From Clostridia bacterium (GTDB lineage: Bacteria > Bacillota > Clostridia > Saccharofermentanales > Saccharofermentanaceae): a stretch of DNA of 57,488 nucleotides. Shown here in pieces: positions 35,276-44,736 of the stretch (positions are counted from its first letter, which is position 1; each line of letters starts with the position of its first letter). The stretch is from the NCBI GenBank assembly GCA_024403755.1, contig JAKSRF010000002.1, positions 1 to 57,488 on the forward strand. The letters are read 5' to 3'. The notes under the pieces are model-generated. The model made no database searches, had not been told where the DNA came from, and worked only from the letters and a program-made list of their open reading frames with translations. The position numbers and the translations under genes are program-made.

Positions 35276-35302
35276 ATTTTAAATTGTTTTTAAGGAGAAA
35301 AA

Positions 35303-35974
35303 ATGAAAAAGATTTGTGTATTTTTGGCTTTGGTATTATTGATGACAAATGTTGCGGGATGCAGTAATGACAATTTTGAAACAACTCAAAATGCAACTAC
35401 GGTATCTGTGTCTCAGACAGAGAGTGTAACTGAAGCGGAGAGTGAAGAAACAATAGCAGAAACAACAGCAGAAACAACTGTTGCAGAGACAACAGCAGTT
35501 GAGACAACGACTGAAACACAACGAGAGATAAACATAGAGATTACATCACCTAATCTTAATGAAGGCGTTTGGGATGTTCAGATAACCAATACACTTAACG
35601 GTGAGAATCTGTCACCGGAATTGAGTTGGAATCCTGTTGACGGAGCTTCCTACTATGCAGTGTATATGATAGACACAAAGGCTTATTGGCTTCACATGGA
35701 AATGTTAACAACTGACACTTCCGTTGCTTTGGGTCAGATAGACGGTTCTGACGATAATAAATATGTGGGACCTTATCCTCCTTACGGAACACATCCGTAC
35801 AATATCTACGTAGTTGCATTAAAAGATGTTCCGGGTGAGGTAAAAACACATTTCGATGCCAACGGCAATAAGATTGATGATTTTCTTGAGGATTTGGATA
35901 TAACTCAAAACGGCGAGAGCGGAAACATTGTCGGCTACGGCATCTTGGAAGGCGAATACAGCGCTGAGAATTAA
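35303..35974 (+). CDS. PEBP/YbhB-like lipoprotein
   Basis: 223 aa. Signal peptide with lipobox VAGC near residue 20, then a 50-residue Thr/Glu/Ala linker. The rest matches the phosphatidylethanolamine-binding/YbhB fold: NLSPELSW, YYAVYMIDTK, HMEM, GPYPPYGTHPYNIYVVAL. The GPYPPYGTHPY segment holds the His of the anion-binding pocket. The family binds phospholipid head groups or inhibits proteases or kinases; the role of exported bacterial forms is unknown. Confidence 0.85.
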   Translation: MKKICVFLALVLLMTNVAGCSNDNFETTQNATTVSVSQTESVTEAESEETIAETTAETTVAETTAVETTTETQREINIEITSPNLNEGVWDVQITNTLNGENLSPELSWNPVDGASYYAVYMIDTKAYWLHMEMLTTDTSVALGQIDGSDDNKYVGPYPPYGTHPYNIYVVALKDVPGEVKTHFDANGNKIDDFLEDLDITQNGESGNIVGYGILEGEYSAEN

Positions 35975-36008
35975 TCGATTGACATTAATATCCGACCTGT
36001 AAGATAAA

Positions 36009-36037
36009 TTGCTCTTAGTAAGAAAAACATTTATAAT
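36009..36037 (+). promoter_or_regulatory. Promoter of the second LRR/DUF4214 gene
   Basis: TTGCTC (36009-36014) is separated by 17 bp from TATAAT (36032-36037). The ATG at 36074 follows a TTGAGGTG site. Confidence 0.6.
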
Positions 36038-36073
36038 ACAAATAAGTTTGTTAAAAAAAGTTGAGGTGAAACT

Positions 36074-38692
36074 ATGAGCAGAGTTAAAAAAATTCTCGCA
36101 GGTTTTGTTGTTGCTGCTATGACTTCTTTGTCACTTTTCGGAGGCATTAAGGTAAATGCTGCCGGAAGCGCATCGGGTGAATGCGGCGACAATGTTCGTT
36201 GGAGCTTGGATAACGGTGTAATGCATATTTCCGGCAAAGGAGATATGAACGGTTATCCGGTGTATAACAATCCGAATTCGGATCTTTGTATGCCATGGTA
36301 TGAATATAAGGATCAAATTACGAGTGTTATTGTTGACGAGGGTGTTACTTCGGTAGGTACGAGTGCTTTCTGGGGTTGTAAAAACTTGAAGACACTTCAG
36401 ACACCGACATCTCTTAAGGAGATAGGATTTGCAGCTTTTGCCGAGTGCACTGCCCTTACCGACATTACAATTCCTTCAGGTATTATAGGAGAGTCGGCTT
36501 TTATTTATGACTCTTCTCTTATAAATGTTAATATCGGTGATAAGGTTACTGCGATGGGCATAAGTGCTTTTGAGCTTTGTGAGTCGGTTCAAAAAGTAAA
36601 TATTTCCAGCATAGAAGCTTGGTGTAATATAAATTTCGGCGGTATAGCATCCAATCCTACATGTAAATCACGTAAACTGTATCTTAACGGTAAGCTTGTT
36701 ACGGATTTGGTTATTCCTTCGGAGGTTACGTCTGTTCCTTCACATGCTTTTGAATATCTTGCGGATATAAAGTCGATAAGTATTCCTTCATCGGTAAAAT
36801 CAATCGGTGAATATGCTTTCTTTATGTGTAACGGAATTAGTAAGATTACTTTAAACGAAGGTCTTGAATTTATCGGTGCTAACTGCTTTAACGGCTGTAA
36901 TTCTGTTTTTGAGATAAGTATTCCTGCCAGTGTTGTTTTTATCGGAAACTATGCATTCTCTTATCTTCCTATCGGTTCAGTAAGCATTAACAAGGGCGTT
37001 ATTGCAGAATATGCATTTCTCGGTTGCGGTGCTTTGGGAAACGTGAATATCGGAAGCGGTGTAACCAAAATCAGTAATGGAGCATTTAACAATTGTCCTG
37101 CTCTTAACTCTGTTGTTTACGGCGGAAGCAGTGAACAGTGGAATGCAATTGAGATACAGGAATTAAATGAAGCATTATCAGGTGCTCAGAAAACATTTAA
37201 CGGAACCGGAGCCGCTCCTGCTTCTCCTGAACTTACTGGATTTTATGTAGGAAAGGTATTTGAATTCGGTACATATGAGCAGGATGGTAATAAAGATAAA
37301 GCAGAGCCGCTTAATTGGATAGTTCTCAAGAATGACGGAAATAAGGCTCTTGTTATTACAGAGAAGGTGCTTGAATTCAGACGCTTTCAGGATACAATAA
37401 TGGCACTTGATACACCTTGGGCTGACAGTGATATCAGAAAGTGGCTGAATAATGAGTTTATAAATGATGCTTTCAGTGATGAAGAGAAAGCACGTATCAA
37501 TTTATCTACAATTCAAAACAAAGGTAATGATTTGTTTGATGTTTCGGGAACTTCTGATACGCAGGATAAGGTTTTTCTGTTAAGTGCAGATGAAGCTGCC
37601 GATTTATTTACGGATGACAGTATGCGTACTGCTGTTTGTACAGAATATGCACTTATCGGAAATAACGAACCTGCATTCAGAGATGCCAACACCGGTTATT
37701 CGTATTGGTGGCTCAGAACAGCCGGCGTTAATAAGTATTCGGCTATGTTTGTTGACTATAACGGTGTTCCTCTTGAGTTTGGTATGGCTACTGCCAATTA
37801 TATAGGCGGTATCAGACCTGCCATGTGGATTGATGTAACAGATTTGCCTTATACAGATCCAGCTCCTTCAGGTAAAGGCAACACAGAACCGACTCCGGTA
37901 CCGGGCGGGGACAACACACTTACTCCTGTTCCGCTTCCTACGATGCCGGCTGCAGAGATGAATGTAGGTGATTTTGTAAATCGTTGCTATGATGTTGCAT
38001 TATCACGTTCTGCTGATGAAGCAGGATATGAGTACTGGGTGTCACAACTCAACAACGGACAGGCTTGCGGTGCGCAGGTAGGATACGGTTTTATTTTCGG
38101 AGATGAATACAGCAATAAAAATACAACCAATGAGCAGTTCGTTACCGATTTGTACAGTATGTACTTCGGACGTACTCCTGATGAAGCGGGATTTGCATAT
38201 TGGCTCGATATGCTTAATAACAACATTTCCCGAGAAGTAGTATTTGCAGGATTTGCCAATTCACTTGAGTTCTACAATCTGTGCCTCAACTACGGTGTTG
38301 TGTCAGGTGTATATGTTACGGGTGTTCCGAATACGCAGCAAGGCGGCGTAAACTCTTTTGTTGCCCGTCTTTACAAGGTGTGCTTCGGTCGCCTTCCTGA
38401 TCAAAGCGGTCAGGCGACATGGACACAGGCATTGATAGACGGCAAGCTTTCCGGTTCGGGCTGTGCTTACGGATTTATTTTCAGTTCTGAGTTTACCAAT
38501 CGCAACCTTGATAATGTGGCTTTTGTAAGCTATATGTATCAGGCATTCTTCGGACGAGAGGCAGATACGGCCGGACTTACCGAGTGGGTACAACAGCTCA
38601 ATGCCGGTGCATCAAGAGAAACCGTTTATGACGGATTTAAGGGTTCGCCTGAATTTGCGAATCTGTGTGCTTCCTATGGAATAATGCCGTAA
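36074..38692 (+). CDS. Secreted LRR - DUF6273 - DUF4214 surface protein
   Basis: 872 aa. Signal peptide ending at about residue 32 (VNAAGS). A GDNVRWSLDNGVMHISGKG module is followed by BspA-type LRR_5 repeats to about residue 375. Residues about 412-587 match DUF6273 (PLNWIVLKNDGNKALVIT, DSDIRKWLNNEF, YSYWWLRT, GIRPAMWID). A short Pro/Thr linker leads to four DUF4214 units ending SPEFANLCASYGI, nearly the same as the end of the protein at 8927. No LPXTG. Likely a cell-surface adhesin or carbohydrate-binding protein; function unproven. Base composition is like its neighbours throughout, unlike the 8927 gene. Confidence 0.92.
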   Translation: MSRVKKILAGFVVAAMTSLSLFGGIKVNAAGSASGECGDNVRWSLDNGVMHISGKGDMNGYPVYNNPNSDLCMPWYEYKDQITSVIVDEGVTSVGTSAFWGCKNLKTLQTPTSLKEIGFAAFAECTALTDITIPSGIIGESAFIYDSSLINVNIGDKVTAMGISAFELCESVQKVNISSIEAWCNINFGGIASNPTCKSRKLYLNGKLVTDLVIPSEVTSVPSHAFEYLADIKSISIPSSVKSIGEYAFFMCNGISKITLNEGLEFIGANCFNGCNSVFEISIPASVVFIGNYAFSYLPIGSVSINKGVIAEYAFLGCGALGNVNIGSGVTKISNGAFNNCPALNSVVYGGSSEQWNAIEIQELNEALSGAQKTFNGTGAAPASPELTGFYVGKVFEFGTYEQDGNKDKAEPLNWIVLKNDGNKALVITEKVLEFRRFQDTIMALDTPWADSDIRKWLNNEFINDAFSDEEKARINLSTIQNKGNDLFDVSGTSDTQDKVFLLSADEAADLFTDDSMRTAVCTEYALIGNNEPAFRDANTGYSYWWLRTAGVNKYSAMFVDYNGVPLEFGMATANYIGGIRPAMWIDVTDLPYTDPAPSGKGNTEPTPVPGGDNTLTPVPLPTMPAAEMNVGDFVNRCYDVALSRSADEAGYEYWVSQLNNGQACGAQVGYGFIFGDEYSNKNTTNEQFVTDLYSMYFGRTPDEAGFAYWLDMLNNNISREVVFAGFANSLEFYNLCLNYGVVSGVYVTGVPNTQQGGVNSFVARLYKVCFGRLPDQSGQATWTQALIDGKLSGSGCAYGFIFSSEFTNRNLDNVAFVSYMYQAFFGREADTAGLTEWVQQLNAGASRETVYDGFKGSPEFANLCASYGIMP

Positions 38693-38729
38693 TTCCTTAT
38701 TATCGAAAAGAAAATTTCAAATAATTTCG

Positions 38730-38770
38730 ACTCCCCGATAAGCGTCAGCAAACGGGGAGTTTTTTATTTT
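38730..38770 (+). terminator. Terminator of the second LRR/DUF4214 gene
   Basis: ACTCCCCG (38730-38737) pairs with CGGGGAGT (38753-38760), followed by TTTTTATTTTT. Confidence 0.85.
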
Positions 38771-38830
38771 TATTTGTGTGAAGACATAAATAATTGATAT
38801 TTTTAACAAAAATAAAATATAAATATTATG

Positions 38831-38859
38831 TTGTCATTTTGTAAATAAACAATTAAAAT
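38831..38859 (+). promoter_or_regulatory. Promoter of the SDH-like/response-regulator operon
   Basis: TTGTCA (38831-38836) is separated by 17 bp from TAAAAT (38854-38859). The ATG at 38893 follows a GAAAGGAATT site. Confidence 0.5.
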
Positions 38860-38892
38860 GATTATGTATATTTTGAAAGGAATTGCAGTTAT

Positions 38893-40191
38893 ATGGATAA
38901 GGTGTTGGTGATTGGTTGTAATGAGATAACAGATGTAATTGTACCTATTCTTACAGGTGTGGGGTCTCCGGTAAAGGAACTTTGCATAGCCGGCAAGGAT
39001 AAGGCTCAGAGCGATGTTTATCGTAAATATGCTACCTCGGGTAAGACCAGAATCGTAACTGCTGCAGTTGATCTTTCAAACGAAGAACGTACATCAATGA
39101 TGCTTCAGATTTTCGGACCTCATATGATAGTATATCTCGGTGATGCCGAGTATTCTCAGGCTGCTATGAAGTGTGCACTTAAGGTTCATGCGGCTTATGT
39201 TGATGTAAATCTTTTCTATAATGACATAAAAGATGATTTTGTTGCAAAGCAGTTCGAACAGTTTTCTGCATTCAGAGATGCAGGACTTACCGCAATTACC
39301 GGTTGTGAGTTCAGCCATGCTGCGCTGATAGCAATGGTAAAGGATGCTTTGGATTATGAATACGATATAATCGATTCAATTGATGTTTTGGAGGCTTCAT
39401 CCGTCAAGGACAATGCAAGCAAGAGCAATGCTGATCTTATGGAAGAGATTCGCAAATTGTCTCAGATTGCAAGTGTGATTGAGGGCGGAGAAGTTAAGCA
39501 GTATGCTCCTTTTGAGTGTAAGACATCCAGAGATGTTGAGGGTATAGGCCATACTGACTTGTTTATGTTTAATCACGATATCATTAATATTTTCCTTAAG
39601 GAAATGCCTGAAATACCGAATGTAAGATATTTCTCTACATTCAATACTCACAATTTAAATTTGATTAAAACTTTGAAGAATGTCGGTATGCTTGATACGG
39701 ATTTAATCAGTGTTAACGGAACGATGATTTCACCTTTGGATTTTCTGGGGCTTGTTCTTGCTAAGAACAGCGTGGAAGATACTGTAGAGGACAATACAGT
39801 CGAATGTGATAACGACGACTCGACAGACGGTGTGGTTAATCTTGTTATATCAGGTAAAAAGAACGGTTCAAAGAAGATTTCAAGTTACGTTCTTGATTGT
39901 GATAAACAGTACGGTACTAACATAAATACAAAGGATTGTATTACAGGACTTGTTGTAGCAACAACCATAAGATTTGTAATGAACGGAGCTTGGAATAAAG
40001 CAGGTGTATTTGCTCCTTCCCGTTTTGATAACAGAGCTTTTGTTGAATCATTAAAGCAGGATGGTCTTATTATTAAAATCAGTGAGACAGAGGCATTAAG
40101 ACTAATCGGTGATACTGAGACTGTAAGTAAACTCGGAAATCACAGTGGCGCAATTGAGACTGAGGATAATTCAGAGGTTAAGGTCGGATGA
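38893..40191 (+). CDS. Saccharopine-dehydrogenase-like protein
   Basis: 432 aa. A Rossmann-like N-terminus (KVLVIGCNEITDVIVPIL) and later segments (YVDVNLFY, TGCEFSHAALIAMVKDAL, FNTHNLNLIKTLKNVGML) resemble the saccharopine dehydrogenase / carboxynorspermidine synthase family. The glycine-rich loop usually reading GxGxxG is GCNEIT here, so nucleotide binding is doubtful. An acidic insert (about residues 295-315, EDNTVECDNDD) is unusual. The stop overlaps the start of the response regulator by 4 bp, implying translational coupling. No decarboxylase for polyamine synthesis is nearby, so the function is uncertain. Confidence 0.65.
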   Translation: MDKVLVIGCNEITDVIVPILTGVGSPVKELCIAGKDKAQSDVYRKYATSGKTRIVTAAVDLSNEERTSMMLQIFGPHMIVYLGDAEYSQAAMKCALKVHAAYVDVNLFYNDIKDDFVAKQFEQFSAFRDAGLTAITGCEFSHAALIAMVKDALDYEYDIIDSIDVLEASSVKDNASKSNADLMEEIRKLSQIASVIEGGEVKQYAPFECKTSRDVEGIGHTDLFMFNHDIINIFLKEMPEIPNVRYFSTFNTHNLNLIKTLKNVGMLDTDLISVNGTMISPLDFLGLVLAKNSVEDTVEDNTVECDNDDSTDGVVNLVISGKKNGSKKISSYVLDCDKQYGTNINTKDCITGLVVATTIRFVMNGAWNKAGVFAPSRFDNRAFVESLKQDGLIIKISETEALRLIGDTETVSKLGNHSGAIETEDNSEVKVG

Positions 40192-40874
40192 GTGCGGAAA
40201 TTCTTATTGTTGAGGATGATTCCATCATCAATAACCTGATGGCTGAAGCGTTAACTAAACATGGGTTTAATTGTACGCAGGCATTCTCGGGCACAGAAGG
40301 TTTGTTAAATATTCAGAACAGAAAATTTGATTTGGCGATATTTGATTTAATGATGCCGGGACTTTCCGGTGAAGAATTGCTTGCAAAGATTCGTGAGTTT
40401 ACCAAGCTTCCTGTTATAGTTGTATCTGCCAAGGTTGATGTGGATTCTCGTCTCAGCGTGCTTGAATTAGGTGCTGATGATTATCTTGTTAAACCTTTCG
40501 AGGTGAGAGAACTTATTGCACGTGTTGAGATTCAGTTACGTCATCTTGAGCAAATGCAGGGAACAGATGCCACTGATGACATAATTGAGGTAAAAAAGCT
40601 TAAGCTTAATAAATCCACTTATGAAGTAGAATTGGAAGGTGTCAGTGTCCCTCTTACACGCCAGGAATACAAGATAATAGAGCTTCTTATGATGTATCCT
40701 ACAAAGGTGTTTACCAAGCAGGAAATTTTTGAGTATGCTTGGAACGAGACGTATTTTGCTGAGGATAAAACGATAAATGTTCATATATCCAATATTCGTA
40801 CAAAATTCAAGAAAGTAACCAATGACGAATATATTGATACAGTATGGGGAATAGGTTTCAGATTGGCAAAATAA
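40188..40874 (+). CDS. OmpR-family response regulator
   Basis: 228 aa. Receiver domain with acidic pair Asp10/Asp11, phospho-acceptor Asp53 in FDLMMPG and Lys in LVKPF. A C-terminal winged-helix DNA-binding domain (about 135-228) ends TVWGIGFRLAK. Starts inside the stop of the upstream gene. It probably pairs with the histidine kinase at 43729 and controls the ABC transporter between them. Confidence 0.95.
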   Translation: MSAEILIVEDDSIINNLMAEALTKHGFNCTQAFSGTEGLLNIQNRKFDLAIFDLMMPGLSGEELLAKIREFTKLPVIVVSAKVDVDSRLSVLELGADDYLVKPFEVRELIARVEIQLRHLEQMQGTDATDDIIEVKKLKLNKSTYEVELEGVSVPLTRQEYKIIELLMMYPTKVFTKQEIFEYAWNETYFAEDKTINVHISNIRTKFKKVTNDEYIDTVWGIGFRLAK

Positions 40875-40988
40875 TTATGTGATGGTGTTTATCTTTACCA
40901 TTTCTTTATTTTTTATTAGCGTTATCGCAATTATCATGATTAATAATCTAGTGTGTGGGTTCACTTATAAAATGCTAAGGAGTGTGGA

Positions 40989-41897
40989 ATGAGCGATTTT
41001 TTGCTTACAACGGAAAACCTTACTAAGGTTTATGCAAAGAAAGTAGTTGTAGATAATGTGAACCTTCATATTAAGCGTGGTTCGATTTATGGGCTTATCG
41101 GACGTAACGGTGCCGGTAAAACGACTTTTATGAAGATGATTACGGGTGTGATTTTGCAATCCTCGGGAACGTTTAATTTTGAAGGCTTCGAATGTACAAC
41201 CAATGAAGCTTTATCACACGTAGGAGCACTCATAGAGTATCCTGCTCTTTATCCTGATTTAAGTGCTTACGATAATATTAAACTCAAAGCAATAGCTTAC
41301 GGTGTTGATTGTGATAAAAAGAAAATAGCCGCATTACTTCATAAAGTAGGTCTTGGCGATGTTAATGACAAAAAAATAAGAAAATATTCTTACGGTATGA
41401 GACAAAGACTCGGCATAGCTATGGCTTTGGTGTCAGAACCTGATTTTCTTGTTTTGGACGAACCGATAAACGGATTGGATCCGCAAGGTATTGCCGAGGT
41501 GCGTGAACTTCTGATTAAGCTTAATAAAGAGAATGGTATTACGATACTTATTTCAAGTCACATACTTGAAGAGTTGGCAAAACTGGTAACGGATTATGCG
41601 ATTATTGAGAACGGAAAAATTATTGAAGAATCAACGCGTGAAGAACTTCAAAGCAAGTGTACGAACCGAATTACTATTTTGTCTTCGGATATGTCAAAGA
41701 TTTTGCCGGTTATTGAAGCTGCCGGTATTACTAAGTATTCTATGACTGACAATCGAACTTTGGAGATTTTTGAGAGAGTTGATGAAGCAGGCGAGATAAA
41801 TGCGTTGCTTGTCAAGCAGGGAATTGCAGTAGAGTCGATTTCCGTAACAAAGAAAGACTTGGAAACATACTTCCTGGATATTATTAGGGGAAACTGA
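40989..41897 (+). CDS. ABC transporter ATP-binding protein (peptide-antibiotic resistance type)
   Basis: 302 aa. Walker A GRNGAGKTT, signature YSYGMRQRLG, Walker B FLVLDEPINGLDP, and the C-terminal extension of about 80 residues found in bacitracin/lantibiotic-type (BcrA/LanF-like) ATPases. It couples ATP hydrolysis to the two permeases that follow. It lies 114 bp after the response regulator with its own AAGGAG site. Export or removal of a membrane-acting peptide is inferred from family and context. Confidence 0.93.
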   Translation: MSDFLLTTENLTKVYAKKVVVDNVNLHIKRGSIYGLIGRNGAGKTTFMKMITGVILQSSGTFNFEGFECTTNEALSHVGALIEYPALYPDLSAYDNIKLKAIAYGVDCDKKKIAALLHKVGLGDVNDKKIRKYSYGMRQRLGIAMALVSEPDFLVLDEPINGLDPQGIAEVRELLIKLNKENGITILISSHILEELAKLVTDYAIIENGKIIEESTREELQSKCTNRITILSSDMSKILPVIEAAGITKYSMTDNRTLEIFERVDEAGEINALLVKQGIAVESISVTKKDLETYFLDIIRGN

Positions 41898-41909
41898 GGT
41901 AAGTTCGGG

Positions 41910-42863
41910 ATGTCTAAAAAGTGGTTTAATTCCGACTTTAATAAATTAGTAAGATATGATTTGTTCAGAATGAAGAGAACAAAAGATTTTTGGAATCTCT
42001 TTTTGATAGCTTTTATTCTTTATTTGGTTTGCGGATATGTCTTCCTTAAAGTGGATATTTCCATTGTAAGCAAGAACGGTAATTCTTTGAATTCGCTCAT
42101 TGAGTTGGAGAAGAAGGAGAACAGTACAATAGAGGATTTATTGCGCGGTTATACTGAGACATATGAGTATTCTACAGATATAGCTTCTTACAGTGATTAT
42201 GATAAGGTTAAGCTTCTCTGGGGAGAAGGTATATATTACAATGAGTCTTTTGCCGTGTTTTTCTCCACATGTTACAGGCTTACGATTCATTTACTTATGA
42301 TTGCAATATTTATTCCGTTATTTGTTGAAAACGAATACTCGGTCGGATTTTACAAGAATCTTCTTAACAGCATAAGACGACGATATTTACCGATTCTGTC
42401 GAAGTTTGTTGTGGGATTTATATACAGCCTTATATGGCATGTGTTCATGGGTATTTGCACTATAGTAGTCAAGCTTTTCTATACGGGAAGAATAAAGTGG
42501 ACTATGAACAAACAATGTTGGATATATTTTCTGGTAAGCTTCATAATAACCTATGCATTTGTTTGTGTTTGTTTGGCGGTGAGCGAGATTTTTCACAGAA
42601 AATCAATTTCACTTATTTTTTGTATTACGTTTTCATTGGGACTTTTGTCTCTTCCGATATCAGTAGTCGATACATTAATAAATTCTGTCTATCCTAATTC
42701 CGATTTCAGAATTACCAGATATTTGTTAAATGAGATTGCTGCAAAGTATTATGTTGGTATTATATCTGAGTTTGTGAATCGTGCTGTTGTGGTAAGCATA
42801 GTATGCATTGTGATTTCGGTTGCTCTTAGTGTTATAATTAATTTGCGAAGAGATTATAGATGA
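41910..42863 (+). CDS. ABC transporter permease, first subunit
   Basis: 317 aa with about six transmembrane helices and one large loop after the first helix (residues about 50-115) that probably faces outside. Resembles ABC-2/LanE-type permeases. Starts 12 bp after the ATPase stop. No motif indicates substrate. Confidence 0.82.
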   Translation: MSKKWFNSDFNKLVRYDLFRMKRTKDFWNLFLIAFILYLVCGYVFLKVDISIVSKNGNSLNSLIELEKKENSTIEDLLRGYTETYEYSTDIASYSDYDKVKLLWGEGIYYNESFAVFFSTCYRLTIHLLMIAIFIPLFVENEYSVGFYKNLLNSIRRRYLPILSKFVVGFIYSLIWHVFMGICTIVVKLFYTGRIKWTMNKQCWIYFLVSFIITYAFVCVCLAVSEIFHRKSISLIFCITFSLGLLSLPISVVDTLINSVYPNSDFRITRYLLNEIAAKYYVGIISEFVNRAVVVSIVCIVISVALSVIINLRRDYR

Positions 42864-42888
42864 TTTTATGTCAGCAAACAGTTAGGGT

Positions 42889-43725
42889 ATGGTTACTGGT
42901 AGGATTAAGACAGTTTTTTTTAGATATTGGAAGAGTAAACCGATGATGCTTCAGCTTTTTCTTGTGGTTGCTGTTTGGATATGGTTTACTGTTTTTGTTT
43001 CAAATAATTTTCCGAAGTTGATTGTCAGAACCACAATAACTGTCGATTTGGATGACGCTACGGCAATGTCTGTATCTGTGTATCAGTCCATGATATATTT
43101 GATTCAGTTTTTAATGGTGAATATCATTTGCGGATACTATACGGATTATTACGGTAACAGATTTTATCTTAATGAACCGTTTGCAAGAAAGAACAAAGTT
43201 CTGATAACTCTGGGAGAATATTGTGCTTTTGCATTAATTGAAGCAATATTAATTCTTTTTGCATTTATTGTGGTTATTATGTCGGTTCAATTCAGAGGCA
43301 CATCACCGTTATGGTATAACATGAATGATATAAAAAAATCGTTTGTAGTTACTTTTGTTTATATACAACTGAGAGGCGTTTTATCGACGTTGTTAATCAG
43401 CAAGTTTTTTTCATACGGAATGAAGGGATACTTTCTCAGTTACTTATTTATTGTAGCTTTAAGTCTCAGTTTCTTTATCTCAATCTCACAAAGTGAAGCC
43501 AGATCAAATTATTACAACATTTTTTATTATACTAAATTCATCTACAGTGAGAATAAGCTGATAAAGATATATGGCTTTACCGCACAACAGAGAGGTCTTA
43601 TTCCGGATAAGGTCAGTGAGATAGTAGTTCTGAATTCAGTAATTTCATTAACCAAGACTATTATAATGATGACTATAGGTGCTGTTTTATCCGTGTTTAA
43701 TATTGATTCACGATTGGAGCGATAG
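42889..43725 (+). CDS. ABC transporter permease, second subunit
   Basis: 278 aa, about six transmembrane helices with the first at 18-38. It begins 25 bp after the previous permease with only a weak ribosome binding site (TTAGGG). Likely forms a heterodimer with it, as LanE/LanG do. Confidence 0.8.
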   Translation: MVTGRIKTVFFRYWKSKPMMLQLFLVVAVWIWFTVFVSNNFPKLIVRTTITVDLDDATAMSVSVYQSMIYLIQFLMVNIICGYYTDYYGNRFYLNEPFARKNKVLITLGEYCAFALIEAILILFAFIVVIMSVQFRGTSPLWYNMNDIKKSFVVTFVYIQLRGVLSTLLISKFFSYGMKGYFLSYLFIVALSLSFFISISQSEARSNYYNIFYYTKFIYSENKLIKIYGFTAQQRGLIPDKVSEIVVLNSVISLTKTIIMMTIGAVLSVFNIDSRLER

Positions 43726-43728
43726 TTT

Positions 43729-44640
43729 ATGACGAATAACGTTTACATAATTATTATTGTTGCACTGCTGATAGCTGTGGTCGTTGTTTCTTTACTTTTG
43801 GTTAGTCTGATAAGTCAAATCCGCGCTCTGCGCAAACAAATTCGATTTATAGCTAACAACAAAACCAATCAGAAGGTTAATGTCTATACGGGAGTACGAC
43901 AAATGCGAGGTATGGTAAATGATTTGAATCATTTTATCGAGGCTACCCGTGAAGAGGAAATTGAGACCATGCGCAAGGATGGAGAAATAAAAAATACCAT
44001 CGTGAATATGTCGCATGATATCAGAACACCGCTTACGTCTTTGTCCGGGTATTTTGATCTGTTGCTCGAAACAAATTCCGAGGAAGATAAGAAACGTTAC
44101 GCTGACATTATAAAGGAAAGAATAAGTTCTCTTTCCGACCTGCTTGAGTCGATGTTTTTTTATACTAAGCTTTCATGTGATTCAAATCCACCGGTATTTG
44201 ATCATTGTGATGTATCTCAGGTTATGCTAACCACATTGTTTTCTTATTACGAGGATATAGAGCGTAAGGGAATTAAGGTATCGGTTAACGTTGCAGAAGG
44301 GATTGAACTGGTTACTGACGAGAGATTTTTGAAGCGGATTCTTCAGAATCTGATAAAAAATGTTCTTGCCCACGGTAAGGATGAGATGCGTGTATCACTT
44401 GCTTTGGAGGGTAAGCATGCAGTTATGTCTGTTTCCAATAAATTTGATGTTAACGATGAGATAGATCCTACTAAGGTTTTTGACAGATTTTACCAATCAG
44501 ATAAAACCCGTAATAATAATTCAAGCGGTATCGGTTTGTCCGTAACGCAGAAATTAGTTCATCTTATAAACGGAAAGATAAAAGCAAGTGTAGATGTCGG
44601 ATGGTTTACAATAACAATTGCGCTTGATGCCGGAAGATAA
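43729..44640 (+). CDS. Membrane histidine kinase
   Basis: 303 aa. One N-terminal transmembrane helix (about 6-28) and almost no external domain, then the dimerisation/phosphotransfer segment with His96 in NMSHDIRTPLTSL, N box NLIKNVLAHG and G box SSGIGLSVTQKLV. The lack of an external sensor suggests it senses within the membrane or through the adjacent transporter, as in Bce-type systems. It starts 3 bp after the permease stop; ribosome binding site GGAGCG. Confidence 0.92.
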   Translation: MTNNVYIIIIVALLIAVVVVSLLLVSLISQIRALRKQIRFIANNKTNQKVNVYTGVRQMRGMVNDLNHFIEATREEEIETMRKDGEIKNTIVNMSHDIRTPLTSLSGYFDLLLETNSEEDKKRYADIIKERISSLSDLLESMFFYTKLSCDSNPPVFDHCDVSQVMLTTLFSYYEDIERKGIKVSVNVAEGIELVTDERFLKRILQNLIKNVLAHGKDEMRVSLALEGKHAVMSVSNKFDVNDEIDPTKVFDRFYQSDKTRNNNSSGIGLSVTQKLVHLINGKIKASVDVGWFTITIALDAGR

Positions 44641-44736
44641 AAAATAATCACTTTTTAAGAAATAAATTTCCACTTTTGGCAAAAGTAATGTAATAATATT
44701 ATTGGAATTTTCCTAAACGGAATGTGGAGAGAGAGT

